Of a stretch of DNA of 23,317 bases, positions 7,701 through 13,920 are shown in pieces; position 1 is the first letter of the stretch; each line of letters starts with the position of its first letter. The notes under the pieces were generated by a model that was not told where the DNA came from, did not search any database, and saw only the letters and a program-made list of their open reading frames with translations. The position numbers were made by a program, and so were the translations under genes. The stretch is from JAFIHK01 sp041441455 (GTDB taxonomy: Bacteria; Bacteroidota; Bacteroidia; Bacteroidales; UBA932), in NCBI GenBank assembly GCA_041441455.1, contig JASDTB010000041.1, forward strand, positions 1 to 23,317, given 5' to 3'.

Positions 7701-9027
7701 TAGTTCTAATCTTGAGCTCAACATTTTGAATTAGTCCCTTTTTGCCGATTGAACGGAAAAAGTCCATGTGTTCTGAATCTTCCGTAAAAATATTCAGTTC
7801 AAGAGGTGTTTTACCAACGACTTCGTCTTTTGAAAATTTTGTCTTCTCAAGAAATGCCGCATTAATCTCTAAGAACTTCATCGATGGGAATTCACTTACA
7901 GCAATCAATGCAGGATTGTTATCGAACATCTTGTTGAATTTTTGAAGCGATTCCATCTCTGCTGTCAGGTCTTTAGACAAGCAAAACAGAGAGTCTCTTC
8001 CATTCCATTTTCCAATCCAGACATGTGTGTCAACTTCTATTCGCTGCCCATCTTTTCTTTGCAGAGGAACAGGGCAAGTTTTACGATTTCCTGTAAAGAT
8101 CTCGTTTAAGTAACAATGAATCTCTTTTTCATATTCATTATGATGAACTTCTAAAATGTTTTTTTCAAGTAACTCATCTTTAGAATACATTAATTTTTCG
8201 CAAGAGGATTTGTTCACATATAGTACTTTACCCTCTAAATTGCAAATGAAAATTATATCATCAATTGCCTCAAAGAAAGCACTGAAATTGGCTTCTCTCT
8301 CCTTAATCAAATCATCTGCAGCAACTCTTTCGCTCACATCTCTAGCCGCTGAAAATATCAAGTTGTCTTTTTTCTTAGCTCTCCACTCAATGTGTTTATA
8401 CGATCCATCTTTGCATAGAAATCTATTTACAAAGTTCAGGACCTCTCCATTCTTTCTAAGTTTCTCAACCTCTTTATGAGACTTCTCAATATCATCAGGA
8501 TGCACTAAATCGAAATACTTTATATTTTTTAAATCTTCGAATTCGTATCCAAATACAAAATTCCAAGCTTGGTTGATTTTATGAAATGTCCCGGCTTTAT
8601 CTGTGATGCACATAAGATCCAAATTCACAGCATTAAACCCTTCTAAGTTGTATGTTTCCTCTTTTTCAATTGTTATGTCAGTAAAAATTGTAGCAAAACG
8701 ACCCTTTTTAGGGGAATAGGCAAGAATACGATACCACCGATTAAGCGCAGTTGAGTATTGCTCTATCTCTCTCTCTTTTTCATTCAAGGCAACATCGCCA
8801 TAGAATTGAATCCAGTCAAATTCATCATGCATAACAGCAGGAATCACTTCAGAGACCTGTTTGCCAATTAAATCGCTTTTTGACAAGCCTATTAGTCGTT
8901 CGAAAGTTGGATTAACTTCAAGAAATATATAGTCGCAAGGATTACCTTCTTGGTCTGTAACTATCTGATGATAAGCATATCCAAAAGGAGCCCTGCTGAT
9001 AAGATCTCTGTAATCTAGACTGTCCAT
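4729..9027 (-). CDS. Cytoplasmic hybrid histidine kinase: 5x PAS-GAF-HisKA-HATPase-REC-REC-HPt
   Basis: A 1432-residue phosphorelay sensor with no transmembrane segment or signal peptide. Reading N to C: PAS-like domains at about 10-120, 130-235, 245-355, 365-475 and 485-605; a GAF domain at about 615-775; dimerisation/phosphoacceptor domain with NMSHEIRTPLNG (His810); ATPase domain with N box (Asn927), RDTGIGI (958-964) and GGTGLGL (988-994); first receiver (acidic pair 1049-1050, phosphoacceptor Asp1094, Lys1149); second receiver (acidic pair 1196-1197, Asp1242, Lys1296); and a C-terminal HPt domain with GHALKG (His1382). All catalytic and relay residues are intact, so a His-Asp-His relay within one chain is possible. 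No separate output regulator is encoded nearby, so the final target is unknown. The signals sensed are probably intracellular, but the ligands cannot be read from sequence. Confidence 0.94.
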   Translation of the reverse strand: MDSLDYRDLISRAPFGYAYHQIVTDQEGNPCDYIFLEVNPTFERLIGLSKSDLIGKQVSEVIPAVMHDEFDWIQFYGDVALNEKEREIEQYSTALNRWYRILAYSPKKGRFATIFTDITIEKEETYNLEGFNAVNLDLMCITDKAGTFHKINQAWNFVFGYEFEDLKNIKYFDLVHPDDIEKSHKEVEKLRKNGEVLNFVNRFLCKDGSYKHIEWRAKKKDNLIFSAARDVSERVAADDLIKEREANFSAFFEAIDDIIFICNLEGKVLYVNKSSCEKLMYSKDELLEKNILEVHHNEYEKEIHCYLNEIFTGNRKTCPVPLQRKDGQRIEVDTHVWIGKWNGRDSLFCLSKDLTAEMESLQKFNKMFDNNPALIAVSEFPSMKFLEINAAFLEKTKFSKDEVVGKTPLELNIFTEDSEHMDFFRSIGKKGLIQNVELKIRTKTGRILDGLFSGTLFESKGQKYFMTVMTDITRLKEVERELARSREQYMLAVTGSNDGIWDWDLKTNKMFISDRWKEMLGYKDSEIANSYDSFSLLMHEDDRQRVFSYLDRYLKGEITEYKIEFRMMNKDGYPRWILSKGQAFRDAEGIPYRMAGFHSDITDSKLTEDALISQTALQTILMDISSKYININFSEIDSSINESLRQLASFVGADRAYVFDYDFKRNICNNSFEWCAEGIDPQIDQLQNVPTEAIHWWVETHIKGDSLYIDDVDALDDKDPVKDILQPQGIKSIITIPLMESENCVGFVGFDFVKSYRAYSDNEEILLRVFAEMLVNVKHRADLERKLIEEKSRAEIASKAKSEFLANMSHEIRTPLNGVIGFTELLKNSPLSAVQQQYVENANISAHSLLGIINDILDFSKIEAGKLDLEMIMTDIVELVEQSSDIIKFQSSKKSLELLLNIDPSMPRFALVDPIRLKQILVNLLSNAVKFTESGEIEIKVAYQNINDKVGSFTFSVRDTGIGISEDQRNKLFKAFSQADSSTTRKFGGTGLGLVISNLLAEKMGSRIELESEQGTGSTFYFTLSTRFEEGDKLDANSLDGIKRVLVVDDNDNNRMILEHTLKNWGIEFTGCDNGFSSLQMIEKSKMFDVAIVDYHMPYLNGLDTIRMIRETLKIGPEKLPIILLHSSSDDLAIHEECKRLKVRFNLIKPVKSQELLHYIRNIRNVEDTEFKGNELKETKQQALAENLKSTIMIVEDVELNMILARTIVKQLVPNAVILEAKNGRIGCELAEKHNISLILMDVQMPEMNGLEATERIRLMDKEKGIHTPILALSAGVVKGEKEKCFEAGMDDFLAKPISIDELRKAFERYLKGEESAEEIITNEDDPKSHFDRDALLSRIDNNTTILNQILDTAKGDIQKDVDDLVISIKEKDFDKIKSQGHALKGVALTLSFNKLGELAKEIEIAAKEGSDKIDSLVDDLTAEWNYIKTII

Positions 9028-9056
9028 AAAGAGTTTTTCAATTCGTTTAAATCATA

Positions 9057-9087
9057 CAATTTTAATAAAAATTCCACATTGTTACAA
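9057..9087 (-). promoter_or_regulatory. Weak candidate promoter for the hybrid histidine kinase
   Basis: On the minus strand TAAAATTG (9057-9064, one mismatch to TAnnTTTG) is preceded by TTG (9085-9087) with a 20-nt spacer. It would give a leader of roughly 25 nt before the kinase ATG at 9027. The mismatch keeps confidence low. Confidence 0.3.
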
Positions 9088-9108
9088 GACTAACTTTCAA
9101 ATAATGGT

Positions 9109-9116
9109 TATATTTG
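9109..9116 (+). promoter_or_regulatory. -7 promoter box for the C11 peptidase gene
   Basis: TATATTTG fits TAnnTTTG fully and is followed by the common C. Transcription would start near 9122. That is downstream of the first in-frame ATG (9104) and upstream of the ATG at 9137, so this box decides the start codon of the peptidase. A -33 TTG at 19-20 nt is not visible. Confidence 0.5.
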
Positions 9117-9136
9117 CTAAACACAATGCATTTTCA

Positions 9137-10330
9137 ATGAAAAACATACTAACAATTCATAAGTTCATTAGATTTAAATTAATAATCTTTTTGATTCTAA
9201 CCCTTGTCGTATCTTGTTCTAAAGATCCTGAAAATCAAAAGATATACAAGAAGGCTATTGTCTTATATATGGCAGCAAACAACAATCTTAGCGGCTATGC
9301 GCAGGATAACCTTACTGCTATCAAATCTGGTTTTGTTCCTGATGCCTCATCCGACCAACTACTTATAATTGTTAAGCACTTACCAGGTAAAGATCCGGTA
9401 CTAGTAAGATTTTATAAAGAAAATGGAGCTGTAATTGAACAGACTATTTCAACCTATGTTGGAAAAAACTCTGCTGATTACACAACACTTAAAGCTGTAC
9501 TTGATGAGGTACATACAAGATTTAAATCGGACGAGTATGGACTAATTCTTTGGTCGCACTCAACGGGGTGGTTGCCACAAGGTTATTATGCATCTAATCC
9601 AGCTGGACTTGCCCCATTTCAAGATCCATATGCACACTTAGTTAAATCAAGTGAGAGTAGTATTGCAGTAAAAAGTTTTGGTGAAGACAGGGGGACAGAA
9701 ATGGAGATAACTGATCTGGAGAAGGCATTGAACTATAAGTTTTCATTTATTTTGTTCGATTGTTGCCTGTCGGGAGGAGTAGAGACAATCTACCAGTTGA
9801 GAAATAAAGCTGATTATATTATTGCATCACCAACTGAAATTTTAGCAACAGGCTTCCCTTATAACAAAATCATGAAACCACTCTTCGAGCCTGATTCAGA
9901 TTTAGTTGAGGCATGCCAGGAGTATTTTCTTTATTACACATCAAATAATAGCTACGCAACAATCTCTATTTATAAATTATCTGAGATAGAGTCATTAGCA
10001 AATATCTGTAGATCAATTTTTTCGAACCATAGAGCGAATATTCAAAATGTTAATCTACTTCAGATTCAACCCTATTTTAGATTAAACAAACATTGGTTTT
10101 ACGATATAGATGATTTTGCAAAACAGTTAGCTACACCTGATGAATATCTACAGTTTTCGCAAGCATTAAACAGAGTTGTTACACAAAAGTGGTACACCTC
10201 AAACTTTCTTGATATTGAAATTAAAAAATACTCAGGTTTAAGTACATACATTCCAAAGCCAGCTAATCAGTTTTTAGACAACTTCTATAAAACTCTTGCT
10301 TGGAATCAGTCGGCAGGAATGGTTCAATAA
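9137..10330 (+). CDS. C11 (clostripain-family) cysteine peptidase, lipoprotein
   Basis: The protein has 397 residues when started at the ATG at 9137. The N-terminus is basic, then strongly hydrophobic, ending in LTLVVSC with Cys27 as lipid attachment site, so it is an envelope lipoprotein. The mature part shows the C11 layout: the VLYMAANNNLSGYA block, the catalytic His motif LILWSHSTGW (His141), and the catalytic Cys motif ILFDCCLSGG (Cys209/Cys210, the second aligning with the family's nucleophile in FDxCL). C11 enzymes cleave after basic residues in the characterised members; specificity here is unknown. An ATG 33 nt upstream is in frame, but it lies before the inferred transcript start and would bury the signal peptide. 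It is a single-gene unit, divergent from the sensor kinase, ending just before the rplY promoter. Confidence 0.85.
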   Translation: MKNILTIHKFIRFKLIIFLILTLVVSCSKDPENQKIYKKAIVLYMAANNNLSGYAQDNLTAIKSGFVPDASSDQLLIIVKHLPGKDPVLVRFYKENGAVIEQTISTYVGKNSADYTTLKAVLDEVHTRFKSDEYGLILWSHSTGWLPQGYYASNPAGLAPFQDPYAHLVKSSESSIAVKSFGEDRGTEMEITDLEKALNYKFSFILFDCCLSGGVETIYQLRNKADYIIASPTEILATGFPYNKIMKPLFEPDSDLVEACQEYFLYYTSNNSYATISIYKLSEIESLANICRSIFSNHRANIQNVNLLQIQPYFRLNKHWFYDIDDFAKQLATPDEYLQFSQALNRVVTQKWYTSNFLDIEIKKYSGLSTYIPKPANQFLDNFYKTLAWNQSAGMVQ

Positions 10331-10333
10331 GTA

Positions 10334-10363
10334 TTGCAAAGCAGAGATTTTTTTCTATCTTTG
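10334..10363 (+). promoter_or_regulatory. Strong sigma-ABfr-type promoter of the rplY-pth-hslR operon
   Basis: TTG (10334-10336), a spacer of exactly 19 nt, then TATCTTTG (10356-10363) followed by C. This is the full Bacteroidota -33/-7 pattern. Expected transcript start is about 10369-10370, which begins right at the first leader hairpin. Confidence 0.8.
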
Positions 10364-10369
10364 CGCCCT

Positions 10370-10442
10370 CTAAAAGGTTATCCTTTTGGTGCAATGGGGC
10401 CCAGAAAGGCTGGGCTGAGTAACACATTTTAAAAACAACATC
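10370..10442 (+). ncRNA. Structured 5' leader of rplY, possible L25-responsive element
   Basis: The ~73-nt untranslated leader folds by eye into two hairpins. The first is CTAAAAGG (10370-10377) with CCTTTTGG (10382-10389) around a TTAT loop, including one U-G pair. The second is GCCCAG (10399-10404) with CTGGGC (10410-10415) around AAAGG. Directly below hairpin 2, the 5' side reads AATGG and the 3' side TGAGTAA, then GTG (10389-10391) can meet CAC (10423-10425). The AUGG/GAGUA pair resembles loop E of 5S rRNA, where L25 binds. The last ~15 nt before the ATG are A-rich and unstructured, as in many well-expressed Bacteroidota genes. The hairpins are seen directly; a regulatory role is inference. 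Confidence 0.5.
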
Positions 10443-11027
10443 ATGAAAACCATTACTTTAGTAGGTAAAAAAAGAGAGCTTTCAAACAAACAAGCCATCA
10501 AACAACTTAGAAGAGACGCACAAGTACCATGTGTTCTTTACGGACCAAAAGTAGAAAACATCCACTTCTCAGTTGATGCAAAAGAGCTAAATAATGTTTT
10601 AAACACTCCAAACTCTTACATCATTGAACTAGAAATCGAAGGTGCAAAACACCTTGCAGTATATCACGCAGCTCATTTCCACCCAGTAACTGACGAGGCT
10701 CTACACATAGACTTCTTAGCAGTTTCTCAAGAGAGACCTGTAACTATTTCAGTTCCAATCGCAATTACTGGTAACTCAGAAGGAGTTCGTCAAGGTGGTA
10801 AATTAATCGTTTCAACAAGAAAGATTAAAATCTCTGCAAATATCAACGACCTTCCAGATACAGTTTCAGTTGATATCACAAACTTGAAACTTGGTAAGAC
10901 AATTGTTGCTGGCGATCTTAGCTACGACAATATCAATATCCTTACCCCTAAGTCAACTATCATCTGCGCAGTTAAGATGACACGTGCCGCTATAGGTGCT
11001 GCTGCTGCAGCTGCTGCTGGCAAATAG
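10443..11027 (+). CDS. rplY: 50S ribosomal protein L25/general stress protein Ctc
   Basis: A 194-residue member of the long (CTC/TL5) form of L25, which binds 5S rRNA in the central protuberance of the large subunit. The N-terminal L25 domain spans about 1-90 (LRRDAQVPCVLYG near 22-34). The C-terminal TL5 beta domain spans about 98-180 (RPVTISVPI, GNSEGVRQGG, LPDTVSVDITNLKLG). The protein ends in MTRAAIG, a run of seven alanines, then GK; other family members often end in a low-complexity tail. It is first in an operon with pth (24-nt gap) and an Hsp15-like gene, with a full promoter and structured leader. Strong codon bias toward C-ending codons for Asn, Phe and Tyr in its first half fits high expression. 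Confidence 0.95.
   Translation: MKTITLVGKKRELSNKQAIKQLRRDAQVPCVLYGPKVENIHFSVDAKELNNVLNTPNSYIIELEIEGAKHLAVYHAAHFHPVTDEALHIDFLAVSQERPVTISVPIAITGNSEGVRQGGKLIVSTRKIKISANINDLPDTVSVDITNLKLGKTIVAGDLSYDNINILTPKSTIICAVKMTRAAIGAAAAAAAGK
10998..11018 (+). repeat. GCT/GCA trinucleotide run encoding poly-Ala tail of L25
   Basis: Seven consecutive alanine codons, six GCT and one central GCA, which creates a CTGCAG centre. The run lies at the extreme 3' end of rplY and is a plausible site for length variation by slippage between strains. Confidence 0.7.
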
Positions 11028-11051
11028 TAACGAACATAATATTTTGAGAGT

Positions 11052-11615
11052 ATGAGCTACTTAATTGTAGGATTAGGAAACATAGGAATCGAATACGCTG
11101 ATACTCGCCACAATATAGGATTTACAGTGTTGGATGCTTTAGCTAAGGCATCCAACATCTCTTTTTCATCGGACCGTTACGGATCGGTAACTGAATATCG
11201 ATTCAAAGGAAGAAGCTTCTATCTTCTAAAACCATCCACATACATGAACCTGAGTGGTAAAGCTGTAAACTATTGGCTAAACGAAAAAAAGATAGACATT
11301 TCGAACCTATTAGTAATCGTAGATGACATCGCACTCCCATTTGGTACACTCAGAATGAGGAAGCAAGGAAGTGATGGTGGACATAACGGTCTAAAAGACA
11401 TTAATGCAGTCCTTGGAACGAATTCATATTGCAGAATCCGTATTGGAATTGGCGACTCTTTCAATAAAGGCCGCCAAGTTGACTATGTATTAGGTAAATG
11501 GAGCGAAGCAGAGCAAAAGGAGTTACCTTTTATTTGTGACAAGGCAATAGATGCAATTAAAGCTTTTGGGACAATCGGTCCCGACAGAGCAATGAATGAA
11601 GTCAATTCAAAATAG
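11052..11615 (+). CDS. pth: Peptidyl-tRNA hydrolase
   Basis: A cytoplasmic esterase of 187 residues that frees tRNA from peptidyl-tRNA dropped by ribosomes. All key residues are visible: VGLGN with Asn10, TRHNIGF with the catalytic His20, PSTYMNLSG (Asn66), the VIVDDIALPFG block with Asp92, and GGHNGLKDI (Asn112). The usual GNPG is GNIG here; I believe this variant is common in Bacteroidota. The start ATG at 11052 gives the normal family length. It lies 24 nt after rplY and 34 nt before the Hsp15-like gene on the same strand, so the three are very likely co-transcribed. Together they form a translation and nascent-chain recycling unit. Confidence 0.96.
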   Translation: MSYLIVGLGNIGIEYADTRHNIGFTVLDALAKASNISFSSDRYGSVTEYRFKGRSFYLLKPSTYMNLSGKAVNYWLNEKKIDISNLLVIVDDIALPFGTLRMRKQGSDGGHNGLKDINAVLGTNSYCRIRIGIGDSFNKGRQVDYVLGKWSEAEQKELPFICDKAIDAIKAFGTIGPDRAMNEVNSK

Positions 11616-11636
11616 CAATAATTTAAAGTTATAGCG

Positions 11637-11642
11637 AGGAGA
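11637..11642 (+). promoter_or_regulatory. Shine-Dalgarno-like site deciding the HslR start
   Basis: AGGAGA lies 7 nt before the ATG at 11650, good spacing. The competing in-frame TTG at 11644 would be only 1 nt away. Purine-rich sites like this are otherwise rare in the window, where most genes have A-rich, SD-free leaders. Confidence 0.6.
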
Positions 11643-11649
11643 TTTGGTT

Positions 11650-12063
11650 ATGGCAGAGATAACATCAGTAAGAGCAGACAAATTTTTATGGGCTGTGAGA
11701 ATTTACAAGACAAGGGCTGATGCAGCTGATGCGTGCAAATCGGGTAGGATCTTTGTTAATGGAGCTGAGGCAAAACCATCCCGCGATCTAAAAGTAAAAG
11801 ATAAGCTGCGCGTTAGAAAGGGATTCATAAACTTTGAATTCATTATCGAAGCTTTAATCGACCGCAGACAGCCTGCAAAGACAGTTGAGCTATACCTGAC
11901 CAACATTACCCCACAAGAGGAGTTGGATAAGTTGAACGCTCCAAGAGAGACAGTCTTCTTATCGCGCGACAGAGGAACAGGACGCCCAACAAAAAAAGAG
12001 AGAAGAGATATGGACTCTCTTCTCGATACCTTTTTTGATCTTTCAGACGAAGATCTTAACTAA
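11650..12063 (+). CDS. hslR: S4-domain RNA-binding protein, Hsp15/HslR-like
   Basis: A 137-residue protein from the ATG at 11650. The N-terminal S4 RNA-binding domain covers about 5-65 (VRADKFLWAVRIYKTRADA, GRIFVNG, AKPSRDLKVKD). The C-terminal part ends in a basic RGTGRPTKKERRDM segment similar to the tail of E. coli heat-shock protein Hsp15. Hsp15 binds free 50S subunits that still carry a nascent chain on tRNA and helps recycle them; related S4 proteins (RqcP) act in ribosome quality control. Position directly after pth supports such a role. The start is fixed by the AGGAGA site; a TTG two codons upstream is the alternative. Hsp15 versus RqcP function cannot be separated from sequence alone, though the long basic tail favours Hsp15. 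Confidence 0.87.
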   Translation: MAEITSVRADKFLWAVRIYKTRADAADACKSGRIFVNGAEAKPSRDLKVKDKLRVRKGFINFEFIIEALIDRRQPAKTVELYLTNITPQEELDKLNAPRETVFLSRDRGTGRPTKKERRDMDSLLDTFFDLSDEDLN

Positions 12064-12088
12064 AGTTCTACCAAAAAATTAGAATTTT
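12062..12088. terminator. Possible AT-rich bidirectional terminator between hslR and manA
   Basis: AAAGTTCTA (12062-12070) can pair with TAGAATTTT (12080-12088) with one G-U pair and a 9-nt loop, spanning both stop codons of the convergent genes. On the minus strand the loop supplies a run of six T. The stem is AT-rich and no T tract follows it on the plus strand, so the call is weak. Confidence 0.35.
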
Positions 12089-13071
12089 CCAGTAACCATA
12101 ATCAATTCAGATCCTTTTAACTTTGGTAAAAGGCTAAATTCTCCCATATATGCAGGGATAAGCACGCTCTCTCCCTTTGAAATCATCTCTGATCCAGATT
12201 TACTCTTTATCTCAAACTCACCCTCAGCTACAACAAAGATTACAAAACTATCATAATCTTGACTATCCATCCTCTTCTCTCCAGCAGGAGCGAGTTTTTT
12301 AACATTGAAATAGTCACAATCAGTTAATGTTATCTCCTCATCACTTTTTCCTGCAGTATGAATTACAACCTCTTCAATATGAGTCTTTTTAAAGTTAATG
12401 CAGTCAATAGCAAGTTCTAAATGCATCTCCCTTTTAGTAGCAGGATTATGCTCACGTCCCCAATCATATACACGATAAGTTATATCTGAAACCTGCTGAA
12501 CTTCAATAATTTGAATTCCTCCAGTAGCGGCATGAAGAGTCTGAGGCGGAATAAATAAAAAGTCCCCCTTTTTAGGATGGATAACGTTCAATGATGATTC
12601 AATCGTCTCACTCATACATGCATTATAAAACTCTTGAGCAGACAACTCCTCTTTAAGTCCATAATAGATTTTTGCATCAGGAGATGCATCCAGTACATAC
12701 CAGCACTCAGTCTTACCGTAAGAGTCATGACGCTCTAAGGCAGTCTCATCGTCGGGATGAACCTGAAGCGATAGATTATTCTGAATGTCAAGTAATTTAA
12801 TCAAAACAGGAAATTCATTCCCATATCGCTCATAAATCTTGTCACCAACAATATCGCCTAGATATGTCTCAACAACATCGGTTAAGTCGTTTCCAATAAG
12901 AAAACCATTACTTACAACAGAGTTATCATCTTCTACAGCACTGATTTCCCAACTTTCACCAATGGCCTTGTTGCCGTCATACTCTTTACCATAGATTTTC
13001 ACAAGAGCATCACCGCCCCAAACCCTCTCTTTAACGATAGGGTCAAATTTTATAGGATATAGGTTTGTCAT
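12079..13071 (-). CDS. manA: Mannose-6-phosphate isomerase, class I
   Basis: A cytoplasmic zinc enzyme of 330 residues interconverting mannose 6-phosphate and fructose 6-phosphate, linking glycolysis to GDP-mannose synthesis. It has the short class I (firmicute/Bacteroidota) architecture of a cupin pair. Visible zinc ligands are Gln103 and His105 in LSLQVHPDD, Glu122 in GKTECWYVLD, and His180 in PPQTLHAATGG. The N-terminus FDPIVKERVWGG is also typical. It is the last gene of a minus-strand operon with a CPBP protease gene and a nucleotidyltransferase. Its first 29 nt overlap the CPBP gene, and no shorter start would preserve the conserved N-terminus. It is convergent with hslR, with 15 nt between the coding ends. 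Confidence 0.93.
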   Translation of the reverse strand: MTNLYPIKFDPIVKERVWGGDALVKIYGKEYDGNKAIGESWEISAVEDDNSVVSNGFLIGNDLTDVVETYLGDIVGDKIYERYGNEFPVLIKLLDIQNNLSLQVHPDDETALERHDSYGKTECWYVLDASPDAKIYYGLKEELSAQEFYNACMSETIESSLNVIHPKKGDFLFIPPQTLHAATGGIQIIEVQQVSDITYRVYDWGREHNPATKREMHLELAIDCINFKKTHIEEVVIHTAGKSDEEITLTDCDYFNVKKLAPAGEKRMDSQDYDSFVIFVVAEGEFEIKSKSGSEMISKGESVLIPAYMGEFSLLPKLKGSELIMVTGKF

Positions 13072-13888
13072 AAGATTTGTTCATTAAATATAAAATTGCC
13101 GCAACGATCAAAAAGGAGACTATATAAACTGGAATATAGTAACCTTGAGGAATTAAATCGGCGTAAGTAGTATCTTGAGGCAGATTTGGGAATAGAATTG
13201 TTACAAAATAGGAGAATCCATTATTTACAAAGTGGATAAAAATTGTCAACCAAAGAGATCCAGTCTTCCAATAGATCCAACCCATTAATATTCCTACCAA
13301 AGTAGCAGGTATTGCTTGCCACGGGTTCAAATGCATTATTCCAAACATCAAAGCAGAAAGAACGATTGCAGATATTGGAGATTTGTATCTTAATAATCCT
13401 CTGAGAATAATTCCTCTACATAAAAACTCTTCGAATAAAGGGGCAAAAATGACAACAGTAATAAAACCTGCGATCTTATTGTCGGTAATCTGTTCAAATA
13501 GTTGTTTAAGAAATTCAGGAACACCCATCCACGAACTTAATGGTTCTGCAACTAGGTTAAAGAGAATCACTAAAGGAATTAATAATAACAGCGATCCAGC
13601 CATACCTAACTTTCCAAATCTATCGTTACTATTTATTGGAAAGGAGAAATCTCCACTCTCATTGAAAAAGCCCTGAGACTGTTCTTTAATCTTATAGCGG
13701 ATGTAAAGATAAGGTGGAATAAACATCAGTGGATAGGAGATCATCGTTATAACGCCTTCAGATTCGGGGAAGATTAGTACAGGAATAATGGCAAAAAGAC
13801 CAACAGCTAGACCACCTACTATTGCTGTAAAGAGAATCAGTATCCAGGACTCAGAGTGAGTGGGTAGATATTTTTTAAATTCAATCAT
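13043..13888 (-). CDS. CPBP family intramembrane metalloprotease (Abi/Rce1-like)
   Basis: A 281-residue membrane protein with about eight hydrophobic segments. It carries the three CPBP motifs: EExxxR as FEEFLCRG (Glu153, Glu154, Arg158), FxxxH as FGIMH (Phe182-His186), and HxxxN as HFVNN (His219-Asn223). The family includes CAAX-processing Rce1 and bacterial homologues, sometimes linked to bacteriocin self-immunity. No bacteriocin gene is visible here, so a general membrane-protease role is the safer reading. The gene is 32 nt downstream of the nucleotidyltransferase and overlaps manA by 29 nt. All catalytic residues are intact. Confidence 0.9.
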   Translation of the reverse strand: MIEFKKYLPTHSESWILILFTAIVGGLAVGLFAIIPVLIFPESEGVITMISYPLMFIPPYLYIRYKIKEQSQGFFNESGDFSFPINSNDRFGKLGMAGSLLLLIPLVILFNLVAEPLSSWMGVPEFLKQLFEQITDNKIAGFITVVIFAPLFEEFLCRGIILRGLLRYKSPISAIVLSALMFGIMHLNPWQAIPATLVGILMGWIYWKTGSLWLTIFIHFVNNGFSYFVTILFPNLPQDTTYADLIPQGYYIPVYIVSFLIVAAILYLMNKSYDKPISYKI

Positions 13889-13920
13889 AATGTTTCAAAT
13901 CAGGATTATAACTAATTGGC

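Noticed and set aside
10391..10425. TPP riboswitch-like GGGGCCCAG...CTGGGCTGAGTA
   Set aside because: Only the first half (hairpin followed by CTGAG) looks similar. The second conserved TPP arm is absent and the downstream gene is ribosomal, not thiamine related.
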